Positions 50,528-58,564 of a stretch of DNA of 64,000 bases are shown piece by piece. The stretch is taken from the IMG/VR virus record IMGVR_UViG_3300042922_000600, positions 1 to 64,000 of that record; one strand, written 5' to 3'. The DNA comes from a virus. The stretch's first letter is position 1; every line of letters starts with the position of its first letter. The translations under genes were made by a program, and so were the position numbers. The notes under the pieces were generated by a model. That model did no database searches. It was given only the letters and a program-made list of their open reading frames with translations, and had not been told where the DNA came from.

Positions 50528-52103
50528 AGCAAGTGTCAAGGGGTATTGGATAAACCATAATTTTATGGGAAGATGTGATGGAGTTACAGTTATACCCAAT
50601 AGTCTATTGACGGACCAGGCACTTAAATTAGATGAAAGGCTTGTTATAGCTTATTTGATATCCTATAATTTTAAAAATTCTGGAGTTGGCTACAAGGGTT
50701 TTGTTTTCCCCAGGGTTGAGACTATAGCAAATGATTTGGGTATATCTAGAAGACAGGTTTTTGATAAGATATCTGGAATTGAGGAAAAGGGGTACATTTA
50801 CAGAATTTCAAACAGGAGCACTATTGACTACTATGACAGCATAGAATACATAAATAAATTCTTTGATTTGCATATAAATGAGGCTACTTTGTACTTCCTT
50901 GACCTATGGAAATGTTTGTCTAAAGAAGAAATTATGCGTTACAACGGCGTAGACAGTGAGATGGATTATGAAGAGATGCTAAAAGAAAGAAATGAATTTA
51001 TTGAGTATTTTGATAGCTTACGTGGTATTGAGGATAAGGTAGAGCTGGATGAATATTTAGGAAATAAGGAAGTTACGAGAAATTGCACACCCCCGTGTGC
51101 GGAAACTCGCACACCACCGTATGCGGAAACTCGCACACAGAAACATACAAATATAAAAAATACAAATATAAAAAATAATAATGCGTTGCATTTTCAGTCT
51201 AAATCATTTTTTACTCACCTTCTAAATACAGATATCAAAAAAGAGGACTTTGATAAACCTTTATCCTATAAGGAAGCCAAAAGTTTAAAAGAGCAGAAAA
51301 AGAAAAAAGAACAGCAGGACAAGAAGGATAAAACCTCACAGGAGTTTTTAGATAAACTGGCTAAAAGAGAATTTAAGAATTTCAATCTGGATGAGTTATG
51401 TTTATATTATGAACATCGATTAAAGGAAATTTATGGCACCGCATGTAAGGTAAGCGAGAGGAGTTTTAGAACCTTCAAACTACTGTATGAGCAGAATGGT
51501 TCCTATGGTTTGACAATGGAACAGCTGGCAAGGGTGGTTGATGTATTTTTAGAGACTTATCGTGAAGGTAAGATAAAGGGATTGGACTTAGAAAGCTATC
51601 CCAATCCAGTATACGCTCATTTGCTATTAAATAATAAGGGTAGCATTTTAAAACAGATAATAAACTTGTCCGAGTATTCAGGAGTTCCTACTGTAACAGG
51701 GTCAGGCAGTGTTGTATACAAAGAAGATAGTGACTATAGAGATAAGCTCCCTGAGTTGGTGGAGTTGTGGAAACATGAGAAACCTAAGTGGCTAAAGAAG
51801 TATGGGCTCATTGATGGGAAAGAAGATAGAAACTATATGAAGCGTATCAAATGGGTTCCAAATGACTACTTTGAGGATGACGATATACCGAGTTTTGGTA
51901 GGTACATAAGTAGGTGGTTTGTTAATGGATATCTTACAGATGAAGTTAAGGATAAAATATCTTCACAGGACTTTATGTATTTAGAGGAATATGTAGAGAA
52001 TGTTATGATACCTGCAAATGAGGAATATGATGAGATACAAAAGGCTATACATGAGAAAGTGTATGGTATTGGGACAGATATAAGGATAGGAGGCTTGGTA
52101 TAA
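50490..52103 (+). CDS. Replication initiator-like protein (537 aa)
   Basis: The N-terminal domain (about 35-115) reads as a winged helix with TIANDLGISRRQVFDKI, as in DnaD/replication initiator proteins. A linker at about 198-217 contains TPPxAETR repeats encoded by DNA iterons. The C-terminal part is helical and charged. The following gene is a helicase loader, so it likely melts or marks the origin and recruits helicase. ATG at 50490 follows AAGGAGG. Confidence 0.78.
   Translation: MNYFKNTAELSLKASVKGYWINHNFMGRCDGVTVIPNSLLTDQALKLDERLVIAYLISYNFKNSGVGYKGFVFPRVETIANDLGISRRQVFDKISGIEEKGYIYRISNRSTIDYYDSIEYINKFFDLHINEATLYFLDLWKCLSKEEIMRYNGVDSEMDYEEMLKERNEFIEYFDSLRGIEDKVELDEYLGNKEVTRNCTPPCAETRTPPYAETRTQKHTNIKNTNIKNNNALHFQSKSFFTHLLNTDIKKEDFDKPLSYKEAKSLKEQKKKKEQQDKKDKTSQEFLDKLAKREFKNFNLDELCLYYEHRLKEIYGTACKVSERSFRTFKLLYEQNGSYGLTMEQLARVVDVFLETYREGKIKGLDLESYPNPVYAHLLLNNKGSILKQIINLSEYSGVPTVTGSGSVVYKEDSDYRDKLPELVELWKHEKPKWLKKYGLIDGKEDRNYMKRIKWVPNDYFEDDDIPSFGRYISRWFVNGYLTDEVKDKISSQDFMYLEEYVENVMIPANEEYDEIQKAIHEKVYGIGTDIRIGGLV
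51083..51170 (+). repeat. Iterons and AT-rich region inside the initiator gene (putative origin)
   Basis: Two 24-bp units (51095-51118 and 51119-51142) each contain an inverted repeat, GTGTGCG-GAAACT-CGCACAC in the first. A GCACAC half-site precedes them (51085-51090). They are followed by an AT-rich stretch with repeated ACAAATATAAAAAA. Iterons plus an unwinding element within the initiator gene are the layout of the lambda O origin. Confidence 0.7.
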
Positions 52104-52822
52104 TGAAGTTTACGGGTTTTGATGAGCAGGATTTTGTATTTGATAAGGATAAATGTACTGTGTCCAGAACGTGCAGAAGAGGGCAGTGTAATGATGGCTG
52201 TGCTGTTTACTATAAAACTGAGTACATTTATGGAATAAATAATGTCCCTAAAAAATACAGGGACTGGGTCCCAGAGGATTTATCCAAAATAGTCAAAGAG
52301 GATGTTGACCTTGGTGTGGAGCACATAAAGAGATTGACGTCTGACGCTAACTATACGAAGGGTATATACTTATATGGAAATGTAGGTTCAGGCAAAACTT
52401 CACTTGGATTGGTGTTGTTAAATGACTTCCTTAGAAGGATGATTAACGAGTATAGGATAATGGAGTACGTTGAAAATGAATTTACGCCAGTGCTGTTTGT
52501 TCCATTTAGCCAGTATGCAGAGACTTATAAAGCTAGGTTCTCAAACAAGTCTGACTTCCTGGAATTAATAAATAATAACATTTACAAGAGCCACCTCGTA
52601 ATGATTGATGATATTGGGTTTGACGGTCAGACTAAAACTACACTGGACTTACTTTTTAACATCATAGACTCTGCATTGGCTAATGATAGAGGACTTATAT
52701 TAACTGGTAACTTACCACCACAGAAATTGCAAGGTGTGTTGGGCAGTAGGTTGCACAGCAGAATAGTAAATGGTTGTGAGTGCTATGAAGTTAGGTCCTC
52801 CGACTTACGTTCGAGCTTTTAG
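52103..52822 (+). CDS. Helicase loader, DnaC/IstB-like AAA+ ATPase (239 aa)
   Basis: GNVGSGKT (92-99) is the Walker A motif and VMIDD (166-170) the Walker B. An N-terminal Cys cluster (C18, C24, C29, C33) may bind zinc. Loads the replicative helicase at the origin. ATG at 52103 overlaps the initiator stop. Confidence 0.88.
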   Translation: MKFTGFDEQDFVFDKDKCTVSRTCRRGQCNDGCAVYYKTEYIYGINNVPKKYRDWVPEDLSKIVKEDVDLGVEHIKRLTSDANYTKGIYLYGNVGSGKTSLGLVLLNDFLRRMINEYRIMEYVENEFTPVLFVPFSQYAETYKARFSNKSDFLELINNNIYKSHLVMIDDIGFDGQTKTTLDLLFNIIDSALANDRGLILTGNLPPQKLQGVLGSRLHSRIVNGCECYEVRSSDLRSSF

Positions 52823-52852
52823 TGGGCTATAAATTAGGGGTGTAACTTTATA

Positions 52853-52932
52853 CCTGTAACACGAAATGGTATTACAGGGGCAGAATTAAAGGCGTACCAT
52901 TAGCATTAAACACAATGCAAAGGTACAGTATA
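52853..52932 (+). ncRNA. AGAATTAAGG intergenic RNA element, copy D
   Basis: Stem CCTGTAA/TTACAGG (52853-52878), then the core AGAATTAAAGG (52882-52892), then nested stems GTACC/GGTAC (52894-52926) and GCATT/AATGC (52903-52918), then CAGTATA. Confidence 0.6.
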
Positions 52933-52940
52933 TTTTGCAC

Positions 52941-52970
52941 AATACAAAAGTAGTTGAGTTCGTTTATACT
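52941..52970 (+). promoter_or_regulatory. Promoter of the helicase gene (AATACA-18-TATACT)
   Basis: TATACT at 52965-52970 in a GTTTATACT context, with a weak -35 (AATACA, 52941-52946). It excludes translation starts upstream of 52977. Confidence 0.5.
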
Positions 52971-52992
52971 ATATTGTAGGGAGGTCATTGAC

Positions 52993-54366
52993 TTGGTAGA
53001 GTATCAAATAATTAATCACATTTTGGAGCAGAAGGATATTGGTATAATACAGAGAAACAAAATAAATGAAACTTATTTTGAATTCTGTAAAGAAGAGTTT
53101 GAATTTATACATACACATTGGAGAAAGGTAGGACAGATTCCTGACATACATACATTCCTTGCAAAATACCCTGATTTTGAGGTGTTTAAGGTAGGGGAGT
53201 CGGAGGAATACTTAGTAAACTCACTACGGGAGCAATATGTCTATAATAAAATAGTTCCCATACTTAAAGAAGGTGACGAAAAGCTAAGAGAGGATAGTTT
53301 TGACGCCGTTGACTTCCTAAGGGCACAACTGAGGGAAATTGCAGAAACGCTAGACTTTAGACATGTAGGCCACAATTTAGCGAAAGACACTGATGTTAGA
53401 AAAGATGACTATTTGAAAAGAATGGAAATGAAAGGTTTGACAGGGATACCCACTGGTCTTGAGTGGTTGGATGACCTGACTAACGGTTGGCAGGAAGAAG
53501 ACTTTGTAATGCTAGGTGGTTACCTTGGCGAAGGTAAATCATGGCTGCTATTATTTCTTTTATGGGCGGCATGGGGTAGGTCAAAAAAGAAGGTACTTTT
53601 AATAAGTAGAGAGATGGGCAAAGTCCTAGTGGGTTTCCGTTTTGATACATGGAATGGAAATTTCAGTAACCTTGGGCTTATGAAAGGTAATACGGAATTA
53701 GGAAAAGTTGATAAAAGTGTTGGGGGTAGAATAGTACCAATTGATTTATCAAAGGACGACTATATTAAGTATCTGGAAGAGCTTAAGGATGAAGACAATC
53801 CAGACTTTATGGTCTACACAAATGAGGATAATGCTCAGTGTACTTTTGAGGACATTGAGAACTTAATAGATATTATTAAACCAGATATTGTTGGCATTGA
53901 CCAACTTTCCTTAATAGGCACAGTTAAGAAATTTGGAACAATAAGGGAGAGGTATATATTCCTTACTAGAAACTTTTACAGACTATCCAGCAAAAAGAGA
54001 ATACCTATATTAGTTACGGGTCAGATAGGAAGAGACTGGGCAAAGGGTAGGGACAAGAACAAAAAGAATGGCAGTGACCAGATAGATGCACCAGAGACTC
54101 ACCAGTTCATGGAGAGTAACAGTGCGGGTGAAGATGCCACTCGTGTTGTTACATTTGCAAGAAAGGGAAACATAGTTATGATAAATGTTCCGAAGAATAG
54201 ATATGGCATTGGCGGAAAGCAAGAATTTGTGTGGGACATAGATAGGGGCTTTATAAATCTTTTCGACAGACCAGAAGAGGATGAGGATGAGCAACCACAG
54301 GCAAAGAGAGGCTCCAAGGATAAGAAAGAGAACAAGGTAATACAGACAAGCGAGTATATATTTTAG
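52993..54366 (+). CDS. Replicative DNA helicase, DnaB-like (457 aa)
   Basis: Hexameric 5'-3' helicase. GEGKS at about 179-183 is the Walker A motif and IDQLS (D303) the Walker B; GIPTGLEWLDDLT precedes the core. TTG at 52993 follows GGGAGGTC, and the promoter overlapping any longer frame argues for this start. Works with the loader and primase nearby. Confidence 0.9.
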   Translation: MVEYQIINHILEQKDIGIIQRNKINETYFEFCKEEFEFIHTHWRKVGQIPDIHTFLAKYPDFEVFKVGESEEYLVNSLREQYVYNKIVPILKEGDEKLREDSFDAVDFLRAQLREIAETLDFRHVGHNLAKDTDVRKDDYLKRMEMKGLTGIPTGLEWLDDLTNGWQEEDFVMLGGYLGEGKSWLLLFLLWAAWGRSKKKVLLISREMGKVLVGFRFDTWNGNFSNLGLMKGNTELGKVDKSVGGRIVPIDLSKDDYIKYLEELKDEDNPDFMVYTNEDNAQCTFEDIENLIDIIKPDIVGIDQLSLIGTVKKFGTIRERYIFLTRNFYRLSSKKRIPILVTGQIGRDWAKGRDKNKKNGSDQIDAPETHQFMESNSAGEDATRVVTFARKGNIVMINVPKNRYGIGGKQEFVWDIDRGFINLFDRPEEDEDEQPQAKRGSKDKKENKVIQTSEYIF

Positions 54367-54381
54367 TGGAGGTGATAACGT

Positions 54382-54885
54382 ATGAAAACTTTCCTTAATG
54401 AGTCCGAACGTAAGGATGTAGTAATGCTGTACTGTTTAATTGGTACAATGCAGGAACAATTTTTAAAGGATTGGGATGAGAGAGGTAACTTGACAGCGGA
54501 AGAGAGAAAGTATATCAAAACCTCAATAACACTTGCGTTGAAAGTAACAGACTCAATAATGAATAGGATAGATGGAAATTTAAGGCAACGCTTAATTAGG
54601 GATATGAAAGCAACCGACCTATTCTGCTTACCCAAGTCAGAGGCAAAATTAAAGAAGGACAGATTTGAGAAAGAAGTACTGTCAAATGAACTTATTAAAG
54701 TGTCAAGGGATGCAATTGACGAACTGGCACAAAGGGCTATGGATTGGTGTAATCCATGTAACGTGGTAAAATGTGATGAATGCATACTAAGAGAAATATT
54801 TAGGCAACTGGATTTGGAGCCATATGATTGTGAGGCTACTGAATGTGAGTATAGAATAAAGAAAGGGGGTGGAGAAATTGAATAG
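54382..54885 (+). CDS. Hypothetical replication-region protein, possibly DUF5651-like (167 aa)
   Basis: ATG at 54382 follows TGGAGGTG. Helical N-terminal region with LYCLIGTMQEQF and TAEERKYIKT. A C-terminal Cys group (CNPC, CDEC and two more Cys) probably binds zinc. The DUF5651 similarity is a weak recollection of pattern. Confidence 0.6.
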   Translation: MKTFLNESERKDVVMLYCLIGTMQEQFLKDWDERGNLTAEERKYIKTSITLALKVTDSIMNRIDGNLRQRLIRDMKATDLFCLPKSEAKLKKDRFEKEVLSNELIKVSRDAIDELAQRAMDWCNPCNVVKCDECILREIFRQLDLEPYDCEATECEYRIKKGGGEIE

Positions 54886-55096
54886 ACAGGAAAGAAGAAG
54901 AGCCGGAAAACTGGCGAATAACTCTAAGGAGTTTTCCGAGTTTGTAGTTCAAAATAGATTGCAGGTATTACAGGCATCACTATTAGCGAGTCTGGACACA
55001 CTAAAAGAAGATTTTAATTTTGATGAAAAGCAATTAAACGACTTTGCAGTTAAGCATAATGAACGTCTTAAAGCTACATTGGGTGGTGGTAAATAA
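54878..55096 (+). CDS. Small protein starting NRQERR (72 aa)
   Basis: TTG at 54878 follows GGGGGTGGAG and gives a start MNRQERRRAGK, a common opening of small phage proteins. Mostly helical. It overlaps the previous gene and is directly followed by the primase. Confidence 0.6.
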   Translation: MNRQERRRAGKLANNSKEFSEFVVQNRLQVLQASLLASLDTLKEDFNFDEKQLNDFAVKHNERLKATLGGGK

Positions 55097-56142
55097 TGTT
55101 GGTGATATGGGATACACCACTCATTGTTGAATTAGAAGTAGTACTTCATTTTTTGAAACAGGAAATGGAAGAAATGCATGGAAGGGACTATTTTGGCAGG
55201 TCCGTTGAAAGTGGAAGCAACTTGATGGTTAAGTGCCCATTTCATAAGGATGGGCAGGAAAGAAAGCCAAGCATGGGCATCCGTGTGGATGACGGTCAGT
55301 TTAACTGCTTTACTTGTGGGGAGCATGGAGACCTTCCAATGTTTGTTGCAAAGTGTCTGGATTTGGGAGTTAAGAGGGACACCACTGGCGGTATAGTGGA
55401 ACCCCCCAAACCCGAATTGGGGTATAAATGGCTACTTAAGAAGTTTAATTTAGCTGTGCAGGGTGAGAGACCAGGTCTTGGGCTTGGACAGTCTAGGACG
55501 AGTAAAAGATTTGATAGGTTTGTCCCAGAAAGCGACTTAGAGCAATACTATGAATATGTGCATCCTTACATGGAAGAGGTTAGATTTATCCCACAAAAAA
55601 TGCAGGACTATCTAGAGATAGGATATGACAAGGCAACCAACAGTGTTATATTTCTTATGAAGGACTTAAAGGGAAATGTTTTCTTTGTTAAAAAACGTCC
55701 AATCACTTCCTATAATGATGTAAGGTATACTAACGTAAAGGATATACCAAAGAAGCATTTGATGTTCGGAGCCTACTACATTTATAGGGACTATGTTGCT
55801 ACACCAAAGAAATGGATGTCGGACATGATACATAAAAATGGAATTACTCTTGTTGAGGGTGAAATAGATGTTGCAAGTGGATGGACACTTAGAATGCCCA
55901 CTGTCGGGATAGGTGGGAGGATATTTTTCAAGGAACAGGCTAAAGTACTTGCGGCAATGGGAGTAAAAAATATAAACCTGGGCCTGGACAATGATGAGGA
56001 AGGTCAAAAAGAAACAGTGAGAATAGTAGACAACTACTCAAGCACATTTAGATTGAGCCTAATTAAGTATCCTGACTGGGCTAAAGACATGAATGATGTT
56101 GTTAAGAATGGAAAAGGTATTGAGGTATTAAAATTTCTATAG
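55096..56142 (+). CDS. DNA primase, DnaG-like (348 aa)
   Basis: Makes RNA primers. Zinc-binding CPFH (C47-H50) and CFTC (C71-C74) form the CHC2 module. The Toprim core has VEGE (E254) and DND (D298-D300). Shorter than cellular DnaG, lacking a helicase-interaction domain of usual length. ATG at 55096 overlaps the previous stop. Confidence 0.9.
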   Translation: MLVIWDTPLIVELEVVLHFLKQEMEEMHGRDYFGRSVESGSNLMVKCPFHKDGQERKPSMGIRVDDGQFNCFTCGEHGDLPMFVAKCLDLGVKRDTTGGIVEPPKPELGYKWLLKKFNLAVQGERPGLGLGQSRTSKRFDRFVPESDLEQYYEYVHPYMEEVRFIPQKMQDYLEIGYDKATNSVIFLMKDLKGNVFFVKKRPITSYNDVRYTNVKDIPKKHLMFGAYYIYRDYVATPKKWMSDMIHKNGITLVEGEIDVASGWTLRMPTVGIGGRIFFKEQAKVLAAMGVKNINLGLDNDEEGQKETVRIVDNYSSTFRLSLIKYPDWAKDMNDVVKNGKGIEVLKFL

Positions 56143-56155
56143 GAAGGTACTTTTC

Positions 56156-56350
56156 ATGAAAAATAAGTGGGATGTGGAAATGAGTTACATACTTGGCATA
56201 AGTGTTGTGGCTGAGGGAGATACTAAGGAAGAAGCTGTAACTAACGCAAAAGAACTGGTAAAAGAGTATGTATCTGTTAATGACGGGTTTACAGTGGACT
56301 GTGGTGACGTGATGTTTGAGCAAGTTAATTTTATACAGGAGCATAGATAG
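56156..56350 (+). CDS. Small hypothetical protein (64 aa)
   Basis: ATG at 56156 follows TAGGAAGG. Alternating beta-alpha-beta pattern (SVVAEGDTKEEAVTNAKEL), like small HicB- or antirestriction-sized folds, but no family can be named. Confidence 0.6.
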   Translation: MKNKWDVEMSYILGISVVAEGDTKEEAVTNAKELVKEYVSVNDGFTVDCGDVMFEQVNFIQEHR

Positions 56351-56485
56351 TGTGGATTGGATGAATTAACTCCAATAGTAACAAAGGGTGTCACTTGTGC
56401 AATTAACAATAAATACTTATTATTACAAGTAATTTTAAATTTATACATTATTTTTAAAATTGTTACAAAAATTAGTAAAAAATTG

Positions 56486-56514
56486 TTGTAATATGTAAAA
56501 AAATGTTGTATAAT
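56486..56514 (+). promoter_or_regulatory. Promoter (TTGTAA-17-TATAAT) of the sigma-factor unit
   Basis: TTGTAA at 56486-56491 and TATAAT at 56509-56514 within a very AT-rich stretch. The region 56351-56485 upstream shows no gene. Confidence 0.6.
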
Positions 56515-56565
56515 AATATTGTAAAGTTAATACATAATGAAATTACATAATTAATAAGGCACCTT

Positions 56566-56715
56566 TTGCATATAGTACTCGGATTGGAACTATTAGTTGG
56601 CCCATTGGATAATTGGCTTGGTGCATATTTTGACAGCGAAATTATTGAATGGGCTATACTTATTGGCAAAAATTCAACATTCACACAATTGGTGCGAGTT
56701 TTTGAAACAGACTAA
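56566..56715 (+). CDS. Small hydrophobic-acidic protein before the sigma factor (49 aa)
   Basis: A TTG at 56566 with a weak AAGG site is followed by an open frame to TAA at 56713-56715, preceded by a stop at 56548. The peptide (LGLELLVGPLDNWLGAYF and later segments) has a regular protein-like composition with Trp, Gly and acidic residues. It lies between the promoter and the sigma-factor gene, so it may modulate it, but that is inference. Its TTG start and weak site lower confidence. Confidence 0.5.
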   Translation: MHIVLGLELLVGPLDNWLGAYFDSEIIEWAILIGKNSTFTQLVRVFETD

Positions 56716-56737
56716 ACTAAACTAGGAGGATTTAAAA

Positions 56738-57355
56738 ATGAACAATGTTCAAGAAATGGCGTTAATGGTTAAAAATGGTGAAATAGGTGAGGAAGAGTTC
56801 ATAATTGGATGCAAGAAAATAATAGAGGATGCTTCCTACAAATGGTACCAAAAGGTAGGGCTAATGGATGGGAGAGAAATTCAAGAGAAAAGACAGCTAT
56901 GTAGTATTTGGTGTTGGGAGGCGTTAAGAAATTACAATCCGGAGAAGGGTAAATTTACGACGCTGTATTATGCTCATACACAGAATATGATAAAGAACCT
57001 ATGTAGAAGAAGTACAAATGATAACGAGAAGGCAAATAATTACACAAACTGTTTCAGCTATGAATTCAGTATATGTGGTGAGAGCGAAAATTCCTCAGAA
57101 GAAGGAAGTGCATTTATAAAGCATCAGTGCAATGAAGAGGATGGATTTGAAAGAGTTGAGATTGAAATGATGCTAAAGCACAACGGTTTTGATGATATAA
57201 CTATGGGCATTGTTAAGTATAAAATGGAAAGCCCCGAAATGCCGGATGCAGAAATTGCCAGACTATTAGGCTATAGTAGAGCATATATTAGCCTACTATG
57301 GAGAAAGGTTAAGCCTTTTCTAGCCAGCCAGCTATGCACAGCGGATAATTTTTAA
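56738..57355 (+). CDS. Phage sigma factor, sigma-70 family (205 aa)
   Basis: Residues about 60-92 resemble sigma region 2 (EALRNYNPEKGKFTTLYYAH, then QNMIKNLCRR). Residues 167-192 (PDAEIARLLGYSRAYISLLW) form a region 4 helix-turn-helix. A short linker joins them, as in ECF-type factors. It would direct RNA polymerase to phage promoters, perhaps the late ones. ATG at 56738 follows AGGAGG. Confidence 0.82.
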   Translation: MNNVQEMALMVKNGEIGEEEFIIGCKKIIEDASYKWYQKVGLMDGREIQEKRQLCSIWCWEALRNYNPEKGKFTTLYYAHTQNMIKNLCRRSTNDNEKANNYTNCFSYEFSICGESENSSEEGSAFIKHQCNEEDGFERVEIEMMLKHNGFDDITMGIVKYKMESPEMPDAEIARLLGYSRAYISLLWRKVKPFLASQLCTADNF

Positions 57356-57362
57356 AAACCAG

Positions 57363-57392
57363 TTTACATAAATGAACGAATGGCTTTATACT
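57363..57392 (+). promoter_or_regulatory. Promoter (TTTACA-18-TATACT)
   Basis: TTTACA at 57363-57368 and TATACT at 57387-57392. An inverted CAGTATA at 57412-57418 mirrors TATACTG at 57387-57393. Confidence 0.8.
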
Positions 57393-57473
57393 GCATTGTA
57401 AAATAAAAGTACAGTATAGAGCCTATTTTTATTTTACGGAACGTAGGTAATTTGTTAGGGAGGGAATTGGTCT

Positions 57474-57635
57474 ATGAAAAGACTTATCACAGTACTAAAA
57501 AAGACAAGACATATTTTATGGGGTAACTTTGTAATCATCACTGAAAAGGATGGCAAAGTTAGTGCCGATGGGATAATGCCTGCAAATAGACTTAAATTAG
57601 TCATTAATCAATTTAACCAACAACTTAATTCCTAA
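57474..57635 (+). CDS. Small basic hypothetical protein (53 aa)
   Basis: ATG at 57474 follows AGGGAGGG with 9-base spacing. Basic N-terminus, no membrane segment. First gene after the promoter at 57363, upstream of the SSB. Confidence 0.6.
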   Translation: MKRLITVLKKTRHILWGNFVIITEKDGKVSADGIMPANRLKLVINQFNQQLNS

Positions 57636-57698
57636 CCAAAACACTTTAAACACTTTCCAAACTAAAAAAACTTAAAACAAGAAAGGTGGAAATTATTT

Positions 57699-58364
57699 AT
57701 GGCAGGTTTTAAAGGTATTGATGCAATTAAAGGGGCAATTGACAATTTTGCCACGGGTTCAAATGTCGGATTTTTTGGGTTAAAGGATGATGGGGACAGA
57801 GCAGATGTTCAATTCCTACATAAAGATGCAGATGACCTAAACGTACTACTTACGCACCAAATAGAGGTGGACGGAAAGAAGAGATATGTGGAGTGCCTGA
57901 AGATGTACGAGAAACCTTGTGCAATGTGTGAGCAAGGTAGCAAGACATCGCTTAGACTATTCTTATATCTATTAAGCTGGAGACCGGACGAAAAAGGAAG
58001 AGTTCCAAAAGAACCAAAGGTAGAGTTATGGGATAGAGGTAAAGACGTAATAAATCGTATCCTTAACTTAATAGGCAAGAAAAAGGACTTAAGAAAGCAT
58101 GTGTATGAGGTTGTTAGAAATGGAAAGGCTGGAGATACTGGAACTTCCTATGACATTGACCCATATGATGAAAGTGAATTATTAGTACCAATTGAGAAAT
58201 TACCAGAGCGCCCAGATATATATGAATTTGTGCTGAAAAAGAATTATGATGAAATGGTTGCACTGCTAAAAAGTGGTGCAGGAGCGGCAAGCTCAACTCC
58301 AACAAAAAGACAGGGCGCAACTAATAGGTTTACGCCAATTGATGATGACGACATACCATTTTAA
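57699..58364 (+). CDS. Single-stranded DNA-binding protein (221 aa)
   Basis: The acidic tip DDDDIPF matches SSB C-terminal tails that bind replication partners. The centre has a Cys pair (CAMC) plus aromatic and basic residues of an OB fold, as in T4 gp32-like phage SSBs with a zinc site. ATG at 57699 follows AAAGGTGG. Confidence 0.82.
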   Translation: MAGFKGIDAIKGAIDNFATGSNVGFFGLKDDGDRADVQFLHKDADDLNVLLTHQIEVDGKKRYVECLKMYEKPCAMCEQGSKTSLRLFLYLLSWRPDEKGRVPKEPKVELWDRGKDVINRILNLIGKKKDLRKHVYEVVRNGKAGDTGTSYDIDPYDESELLVPIEKLPERPDIYEFVLKKNYDEMVALLKSGAGAASSTPTKRQGATNRFTPIDDDDIPF

Positions 58365-58381
58365 CTAGAGCTAGATAAGGG

Positions 58382-58410
58382 GGGTGGAATTTAATATTCC
58401 ATCCTTTTTT
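58382..58410 (+). terminator. Terminator after the SSB gene
   Basis: GGGTGGAAT (58382-58390) pairs with ATTCCATCC (58396-58404) with one G-U pair, followed by TTTTTT. Confidence 0.8.
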
Positions 58411-58412
58411 AT

Positions 58413-58442
58413 GTTACAATACAAATTGAAACCTTTTATACT
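58413..58442 (+). promoter_or_regulatory. Promoter of the DNA polymerase unit (GTTACA-18-TATACT)
   Basis: GTTACA at 58413-58418 and TATACT at 58437-58442 with an 18-bp spacer and the TTTTATACTGCATTGTA context shared with 57363. Confidence 0.8.
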
Positions 58443-58471
58443 GCATTGTATACTAATTGGAGGTGGAAGAT

Positions 58472-58561
58472 ATGAAATGTGCATACAAGATAGCCTACGG
58501 TTGTGGTAGCTGTGGCGGAAGAAGAGACTGCCCATACGCGAACAGAAAGAAAGGATGGTAG
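58472..58561 (+). CDS. Tiny Cys-rich peptide upstream of DNA polymerase (29 aa)
   Basis: ATG at 58472 follows GGAGGTGG. Cys at 3, 11, 14 and 20 could bind zinc (CGSC pair), in a basic peptide. It is the first gene after the promoter. Its last codons carry the AAAGGA site of the polymerase gene, so it may act in translational coupling. Confidence 0.55.
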   Translation: MKCAYKIAYGCGSCGGRRDCPYANRKKGW

Positions 58562-58564
58562 AGA

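Noticed and set aside
52923-52932. Minus-strand promoter at the GTACAGTATA word
   Set aside because: No -35 box at 17-18 bp on that strand and it would run antisense into the helicase loader.
52954-52992. Upstream extension of the helicase gene
   Set aside because: It overlaps the promoter -10 box at 52965-52970; TTG 52993 has the ribosome binding site.
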